Source of the DNA: Streptomyces sp. LUP47B
GTDB lineage: Bacteria; Actinomycetota; Actinomycetes; Streptomycetales; Streptomycetaceae
DNA length: 64,000 nt
NCBI RefSeq assembly: GCF_001746295.1
Contig: NZ_MJAH01000003.1
Location: 428,533 to 492,532, forward strand
Reading direction: 5' to 3'
A program made the translations under genes and the position numbers. Position 1 is the first letter of the stretch. Each line of letters opens with the position of its first letter. The notes below the pieces were generated by a model, which did not search any database, was not told the origin of the DNA, and saw only the letters and a list, made by a program, of their open reading frames with translations. This document shows positions 59,248 to 64,000 of this stretch, one piece after another.

Positions 59248-60255
59248 GTGTCCTCACCTCCGGTCACCGGACCCGCCGCGGTGCCCAAACACCGCGGCGG
59301 GCCGGGCCCGACCCGGTTCCGCCCGCGGCGCACCCCGCCCCCGGGCGCCTCACGGGTCAGGCGTCGCGGGGTGCTGTCCCACTGGCGGCAGTACCTGGCG
59401 ATCTCGCCCTTCTACCTGGTCTTCCTCGGCTTCTCGTTCTTCCCGGTCCTCTACTCGCTGTATCTGGCCTTCCAGCGCTGGGACGGCATCGGCGACATGC
59501 ACTTCGTGGGGCTCCAGGAGTTCCGGTTCCTGTGGAAGGACCCGGTCTTCTGGCTGTCCATCCGCAACACCCTGGTGATCTGGGTCCTCTCCACCGTGCC
59601 CACGCTCGTCGGTGCCCTGGTCCTGGCGACGCTGCTGCATTCGGTGCGCCGCTTCAAGGGCTTCTACCGCATCGCCCTCTACGTGCCGAACGTGACCTCG
59701 ATCGTCGCCGTGGCGATCTTCTTCGGTGCGGTCTTCAGCAACAACTTCGGCCTGGTCAACGCGATCCTGGACACGGTCGGCATCTCGCCCGTCCCGTGGC
59801 TGAGCAACCCGTGGCTGATCAAACTGGTCATCGCGCTCCTGATGACCTGGATGTGGACCGGCTACAACATGATCATCTACCTGGCCGGGCTCCAGACCAT
59901 CCCGAAGGAGATCTACGAGGCGGCCAAGCTGGACGGCGCCGGCCCGGTCCGCACCTTCCTCCAGATCACCATGCCGATCATGCGGCCCATCATCCTGTTC
60001 ACCGTCATCATCTCGACCATCAACGGCCTGCAGAGCTTCAGCGAACCCCAGATCCTCTTCGCCAGCGAGGCCGCCAACCCCAGCCTCGGCGGTCCCGGCC
60101 AGGCGGGCCTGACCACGCTGCTGTACTTCTACCAGTCGGCCTTCGTCAACAACGACTACGGCTACGGCGCGGCCATCGTGTGGGCCTTCTTCGTACTGAT
60201 CATCGTGCTGGTCCTCATCAACTGGCGCATCGTGCAACGAGGGAGGAAAACATGA
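59248..60255 (+). CDS. ABC sugar transporter permease (MalF type)
   Basis: 335 residues from a GTG at 59248 with a long basic Pro-rich N-terminus (1-45). Six hydrophobic helices follow (from ~49), and the cytoplasmic EAA loop reads EAAKLDGAGPVRTFLQITMP (~226-245). Its stop overlaps the next ATG. There is no ATPase gene here, consistent with the shared MsiK ATPase of Streptomyces. Confidence 0.92.
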   Translation: MSSPPVTGPAAVPKHRGGPGPTRFRPRRTPPPGASRVRRRGVLSHWRQYLAISPFYLVFLGFSFFPVLYSLYLAFQRWDGIGDMHFVGLQEFRFLWKDPVFWLSIRNTLVIWVLSTVPTLVGALVLATLLHSVRRFKGFYRIALYVPNVTSIVAVAIFFGAVFSNNFGLVNAILDTVGISPVPWLSNPWLIKLVIALLMTWMWTGYNMIIYLAGLQTIPKEIYEAAKLDGAGPVRTFLQITMPIMRPIILFTVIISTINGLQSFSEPQILFASEAANPSLGGPGQAGLTTLLYFYQSAFVNNDYGYGAAIVWAFFVLIIVLVLINWRIVQRGRKT

Positions 60256-61121
60256 CCGCAGCGGACACGACGCCGAGGGCGGTGGATGCGAGGCGGTCCC
60301 GACGCCCCAGGGGCCTGAGCGCGCACGTCTTCCTCATCCTGGCCGTCCTGATCTCGGTCTTCCCGTTCGTGTGGACGATCATCATGGCGACCAACACCAC
60401 CCAGGACATCTACAAGAGCCCGCCGAAACTGACCTTCGGCTCCCATCTGCTGGAGAACATCCGGCACATGCTCAAGACCATCGACTTCTTCGGGTCGATG
60501 CTCAACACCATCGTCGTCGCGTCCGTCACCACCCTCCTGGTGCTGTTCGTCGACTCCCTGGCCGCCTTCGCCTTCGCCAAGTTCGACTTCCCCGGACGCA
60601 GGGTGCTCTTCGCCGCGCTGCTGGGGTTCATGATGCTGCCGTTGCAGCTGGGCATCCTTCCGCAGTTCATCCTCGTCTCGAAGATCGGCTGGGTCGGCAC
60701 GCTCAGGGCACTGGTCCCGCCCGCCCTCGCCAATGCCTTCGGCATCTTCTGGCTGCGCCAGTACATCCAGACCGGCGTGCCCGACGAACTCCTCGACGCC
60801 GCCCGCATCGACGGCGCCGGGTTCTTCCGTCAGTACTGGAACATCACGCTGCCCATGATCAAGCCGGGGTTGTCCTTCCTCGCCATCTACGCCTTCGTCA
60901 ACGCCTGGAACGACTACATCTGGCCGCTCGTCGTGCTCACCAAGCCCGGCCACGTCACGCTGCAGGTGGCGCTCGCCCAGCTCAACGTCGCCCACAACAC
61001 CGACTACAGCATGGTGATGGCCGGTGTGCTCATGGCCTCCGTCCCGATGCTGATCGTCTTCTCGATCTTCGCCCGAGGCTTCATCGCGGGCGCGACGGAA
61101 GGTGCCGTGCAGGGCAGCTGA
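60252..61121 (+). CDS. ABC sugar transporter permease (MalG type)
   Basis: 289 residues. Six hydrophobic helices beginning at ~25, with the EAA-type loop LLDAARIDGAGFFRQYWNITLP (~179-199, in parts). It pairs with the preceding permease. The end of the operon is followed 75 bp later by the phosphatase-superfamily gene, which may be co-transcribed. Confidence 0.92.
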   Translation: MTAADTTPRAVDARRSRRPRGLSAHVFLILAVLISVFPFVWTIIMATNTTQDIYKSPPKLTFGSHLLENIRHMLKTIDFFGSMLNTIVVASVTTLLVLFVDSLAAFAFAKFDFPGRRVLFAALLGFMMLPLQLGILPQFILVSKIGWVGTLRALVPPALANAFGIFWLRQYIQTGVPDELLDAARIDGAGFFRQYWNITLPMIKPGLSFLAIYAFVNAWNDYIWPLVVLTKPGHVTLQVALAQLNVAHNTDYSMVMAGVLMASVPMLIVFSIFARGFIAGATEGAVQGS

Positions 61122-61195
61122 AGCCGTTGTCGACCCGGACGGGGAGGAGGCGGCTCCCCCGCGTCGAGGGAAGTGGAGAGGCAGAGAGGTGAGGA

Positions 61196-62161
61196 ATGAC
61201 GGATGTCCATCCGCCGGGGCGGCCGGCGCCCGGTGACCGCGGCAAGGTGCTCGTGGTGGGACTGGACGGGGTGCGCTTCGACCGGCTGACCCTGCCTCAG
61301 CCTCCGGGCCGGGTAATCCCCCTGTCGCTTCGCTCGCCGTCCACGGCGCCGGTGTTGCAGGGGCTCATGGCGGCAGGCTCCTACGGCACCAGTCTGCTGC
61401 CCTACGGCGAGGTGGACGGGCAGGCGGAGGACGGGCCGTCGACCAGCATGGCCTACACCGACTCCGGACCGGGCTGGTCGAGCGTGCTGACCGGGGTGTG
61501 GCCCGACCGTCACGGGGTGACAGGGAACGACTTCACCGGCGCCGACTACTCGACCTATCCCGACTTCCTCAGCCGCGCCGTCACCGCCCGGCCCGATCTG
61601 CGTACCGCGGCGGCGGTGTCGTGGCCCGAGCTGGTCCACCGCGGCACGCTCGGCCCCGCCATCGGCCTGCGGGTACTCCACGACGGTGAGGCGGAGGGCT
61701 ACGAAGCCGCGGACCGCGTCGTCGCCGACACCGCCGCGGACTGGCTCACGCACGGCGACCCGGACGCCGTGTTCGTGTACTTCGGCGCCGCCGACGAAGC
61801 CGGTCATGCCACGGGCCCTCTCAGCCCCGCCTACGACAACGCTCTCCTCTCCCAGGACGCCCACCTCGGGCGGCTGTTGGACGCGATCGCCGCCCGACGC
61901 TCCCACCCCGGCCGCGCCGACGAGCACTGGACAGTGCTCGTCACCACGGACCACGGCCATCTCGACACGGGTGGCCACGGCGGCGACACCCGCGCCGAGC
62001 GAGAGGTCTTCGTCATCCTCGCCGAGCCCGGCATGCCCGGCGGCACCCTGCTCGACACACCCCGCCTCATCGACCTGGCCCCCACCGTCCTGGACCGTCT
62101 CGGCGTCCCCATCGACCCCGCCTGGGGTCTGCAAGGCCGCGTCCTGCCCGGGCCCGGCTAG
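61196..62161 (+). CDS. Alkaline-phosphatase-superfamily phosphodiesterase/pyrophosphatase-like enzyme
   Basis: 321 residues. GLDGVRFD (22-29) supplies the first metal-binding Asp, SGPGWSSVLTGVWPDRHG (90-107) holds the nucleophile region with Ser90 where nucleotide pyrophosphatases have Thr, then DEAGHATG, TTDHGH and TGGHGG give the remaining metal ligands. Family members hydrolyse phosphate mono- or diesters. No signal peptide is visible, so it may act in the cytoplasm on a phosphorylated sugar. Its substrate is unknown. Confidence 0.85.
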   Translation: MTDVHPPGRPAPGDRGKVLVVGLDGVRFDRLTLPQPPGRVIPLSLRSPSTAPVLQGLMAAGSYGTSLLPYGEVDGQAEDGPSTSMAYTDSGPGWSSVLTGVWPDRHGVTGNDFTGADYSTYPDFLSRAVTARPDLRTAAAVSWPELVHRGTLGPAIGLRVLHDGEAEGYEAADRVVADTAADWLTHGDPDAVFVYFGAADEAGHATGPLSPAYDNALLSQDAHLGRLLDAIAARRSHPGRADEHWTVLVTTDHGHLDTGGHGGDTRAEREVFVILAEPGMPGGTLLDTPRLIDLAPTVLDRLGVPIDPAWGLQGRVLPGPG

Positions 62162-62185
62162 GGGCTGCCGATCGCGGGAACCGAC

Positions 62186-63385
62186 TCAGTCGACGTCGAC
62201 CCGGCCGTCGTCGCCCTTGCCGTCCTTGCGCGCGTGCAACTGGAGCAGGCCGTTGCCGTTGCCGTCGCCGTTGCTGTCCGCGGGACGGCGGCCGTCGGAG
62301 GAGTCCTGGCCGTTCAGGTTCTGCCGGACCGAGTCCAGGATCGTCAGGCCCTGCGAGACCAGGCCGGCGGCGATCTCGCCGAGACCGTCCGCGCCGTTGA
62401 GCACGTTGACGTTGGCGCCGGCGAGGCCGCCGGCGGCCTCCTTCACGATCTGCGGGAGCTGGTCGATCAGCATCCGGTCGAGCGCGACCCGGTCGTAGGA
62501 GGCTGCGGCCTCCGCCTGGATCTTCATCCGCTGCGCGTCGGCGGCGGCGAGCACCCTGATCCGTTCGGCCTCGGCCTCGGCGGGCTTCACGATCTCGGCC
62601 ACCAGCTGCTGCTGGCGCAGTTTCGCCTGCCGCTGGGCCAGCTCCGTCTGGGCGTCGAGGACCTCCTGCTGGGCGTGGGCCTGCGCCAGCGGCCCGGCCT
62701 GCGCGGCCCTCGCCTGGGCGCGGTCCACCTCGGCCGAGTACTCCGCCTTGACCACGGCGGTCTGCCGGGCGTACTCGGCCTGGTTACGGGCCGCCACCTG
62801 CTCCGCCTCTACCGAGGCCTGGGTGGCCTGGGCCTGGGCGATCTGGGCCTGCCGTTGGATGGCCGCCTTGTGCGGGGCGGACATCGCGTCGATGTAGCCG
62901 GTGTCGCCGTCGTCGATCGACTGGATCTGCAGCGAGTCCACGATCAGGCCGATCTTCGCCATCTCGGTCTTCGAGGTGTCCAGGACCTCCGCGGCGAGCT
63001 TCTGTCGCTCGGTGACGATCTCCTCGACCGTCATCGAGCCGATGATGGCCCGCAGGTGACCGGCGAAGATCCGGCCGGTCAGCACCGACATCTGGTCCTG
63101 GTCGGAGAGGAACCGCTGGCCCGCGTTGATGATGCTCTCGTGGTCGTTGCCGACCTTGAAGGCGATGACGGCACGGACGTGCAGCGCGATGCCCTGCCGG
63201 GTCACACAGGTCTCGGTGACCTCGGACTCGCACATCGACAGGGTCAGGAAACGGGTCTTTCGGAAGATCGGGAGCACGAACTTGCCGTGCCCCGTCACCA
63301 CTCGGAACGGCGCGCCCCCCAGTCCCCGCCGGCCCCCCGAGATCAGCATTGCCTCGTCGGGAGCGGGAACGCGGTAACCGAACAT
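62186..63385 (-). CDS. Flotillin-like SPFH/Band 7 protein
   Basis: 399 residues. The SPFH domain spans ~1-170 (MFGYRVPAPDEAMLISGG start, GRIFAGHLRAIIGSMTVEEI mid-domain). An Ala/Gln/Glu-rich coiled coil follows (~185-300), and the tail (~360-399) is Asp/Gly/Asn-rich and likely disordered. There is no N-terminal membrane helix; flotillins attach peripherally. They organise membrane microdomains. The small NfeD-like gene upstream in the same orientation is the typical partner of SPFH proteins. Confidence 0.9.
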   Translation of the reverse strand: MFGYRVPAPDEAMLISGGRRGLGGAPFRVVTGHGKFVLPIFRKTRFLTLSMCESEVTETCVTRQGIALHVRAVIAFKVGNDHESIINAGQRFLSDQDQMSVLTGRIFAGHLRAIIGSMTVEEIVTERQKLAAEVLDTSKTEMAKIGLIVDSLQIQSIDDGDTGYIDAMSAPHKAAIQRQAQIAQAQATQASVEAEQVAARNQAEYARQTAVVKAEYSAEVDRAQARAAQAGPLAQAHAQQEVLDAQTELAQRQAKLRQQQLVAEIVKPAEAEAERIRVLAAADAQRMKIQAEAAASYDRVALDRMLIDQLPQIVKEAAGGLAGANVNVLNGADGLGEIAAGLVSQGLTILDSVRQNLNGQDSSDGRRPADSNGDGNGNGLLQLHARKDGKGDDGRVDVD

Positions 63386-63398
63386 TGTCTACTACCCC

Positions 63399-63650
63399 TC
63401 AATCGGCGCCGGCAGGGTCGCCGCCGAGCGCGTCCAATGGATCCGCCCACTCGATGACGCCGACCTCGCGACAGCCACGCGACTCGATCACGAGCACGGT
63501 CGCTCCGGTGGGCAGGGGATCCTCGGACCAGGCGAGGAAGGTCTCGGAGCCGCCTCTGACGCGCACGAGGATCTCGCCGGGACCCGCGGATCCGCGAGTT
63601 CCGATCAGAACTGTCCCCGTGCAGCCGATCACGGCCTCGTCCTGCGGCAT
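63399..63650 (-). CDS. Small NfeD-like OB-domain protein
   Basis: 83 residues from ATG 63650 (GGAGGG upstream; GTG 63653 is an alternative). The sequence begins MPQDEAVIGCTGTVLIGTRG and contains GGSETFLAWSEDPLPTGATVLVIE, which resembles the C-terminal soluble OB-fold of NfeD proteins that are paired with SPFH/stomatin genes. It lacks the membrane part and the ClpP-type protease domain of full-length NfeD. It lies 13 bp upstream of the flotillin gene, in the same orientation. Confidence 0.65.
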   Translation of the reverse strand: MPQDEAVIGCTGTVLIGTRGSAGPGEILVRVRGGSETFLAWSEDPLPTGATVLVIESRGCREVGVIEWADPLDALGGDPAGAD

Positions 63651-63753
63651 CACGGCCGCCCTCCATCGTCTGGTCCCAGGATCCCGACGATAGACCCACT
63701 GCGGCCGGGGACCCAACGGGCATGACGATCCAGCCCGTCACGCTCGGCTCGCC

Positions 63754-64000
63754 CAGCCTCCGAAGCTGTCCGCCGCCGCAGTCGGCACAGCCTCCGGCAC
63801 GGTCCACCCGCCGTAGCTGATGCGGCCTCCGAAGCGGTCCACCGCAGCAGCCGGCCAGACCCCGGCGCGGCCCACCGCAGCAGCCGATACGGCGCAGCCT
63901 CCGGCGCGGTCCGGCGCCGCAGCCGATGCGGTCTTCGACGTGGTCCGCCGCCGCAGCCGGCACAGCCTCCGGCGCGGTCCACCGCCGCAGCCAGCCAGCC
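63754..64000. repeat. Degenerate ~35-bp tandem repeat, about seven copies, continuing past the window end
   Basis: Units follow the pattern CAGCCTCCGGCGCGGTCC then CCGCCGCAGCCGG plus a few variable bases; starts fall near 63754, 63788, 63823 and then about every 35 bp to 64000. The unit is not a multiple of three, and reading frames through it look like low-complexity artefacts, so no gene is called. It lies upstream of the NfeD-like gene. The 63651-63753 stretch shows nothing else. Confidence 0.75.

Noticed and set aside
63650..63982. Reverse frame of 110 codons rich in Arg/Ala/Gly upstream of the NfeD-like gene
   Set aside because: It lies in the degenerate tandem repeat and lacks coding character.

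Overview
The window comes from a Streptomyces-type actinomycete chromosome. The DNA is very GC-rich, GTG starts and 4-base stop/start overlaps (ATGA, GTGA) are common, and it carries a conservon (CvnA-D), a LitR/LitS light-response pair beside an isorenieratene-type crt cluster, and an ABC sugar importer without its own ATPase. No RNA genes, CRISPR arrays, insertion sequences or phage genes were recognised.

Region 1 (1-40.7 kb) is a large CoA-thioester catabolic island of divergent operons. It holds acyl-CoA ligases, seven acyl-CoA dehydrogenases (three alpha/beta pairs or candidate subunits), five crotonases, MaoC/hotdog proteins, four SDR dehydrogenases (one closely resembling BadH, 2-hydroxycyclohexanecarboxyl-CoA dehydrogenase), two CaiB/BaiF CoA-transferases, an aldehyde dehydrogenase, a GMC oxidoreductase, a luciferase-like monooxygenase, and two thiolase-fold plus DUF35 pairs. 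One pair looks like the steroid side-chain aldolase Ltp2/ChsH2-DUF35. Steroid ring-cleavage genes and mce importers are absent, so the best inference is breakdown of an alicyclic or side-chain-bearing carboxylic acid (terpenoid, steroid side chain or similar); the substrate cannot be read from sequence. A four-gene conservon and a FadR-type GntR regulator lie inside this island.

Region 2 (40.7-51.6 kb) is a light-controlled carotenoid cluster: litS and litR divergent around a perfect inverted repeat, then crtY-crtT-crtU forward and crtE-crtI-crtB-Rieske gene in reverse. The two arms converge on a 148-bp unit repeated four times in tandem.

Region 3 (51.6-55.4 kb) resumes the catabolic regulon: an amidohydrolase, a second GntR regulator almost identical to the first in its DNA-reading helix, a sixth crotonase and a DUF2889 protein. 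Short AT-rich elements recur in front of most catabolic operons in regions 1 and 3; two of them, 22 kb apart, share 25 identical fixed positions with the same spacing. They are candidate operators of the two GntR paralogues.

Region 4 (55.4-64 kb) holds a GH4 glycosidase and DeoR regulator divergent from a sugar ABC importer, a phosphatase-superfamily enzyme, a flotillin with a small NfeD-like partner, and a degenerate ~35-bp tandem repeat running off the window.
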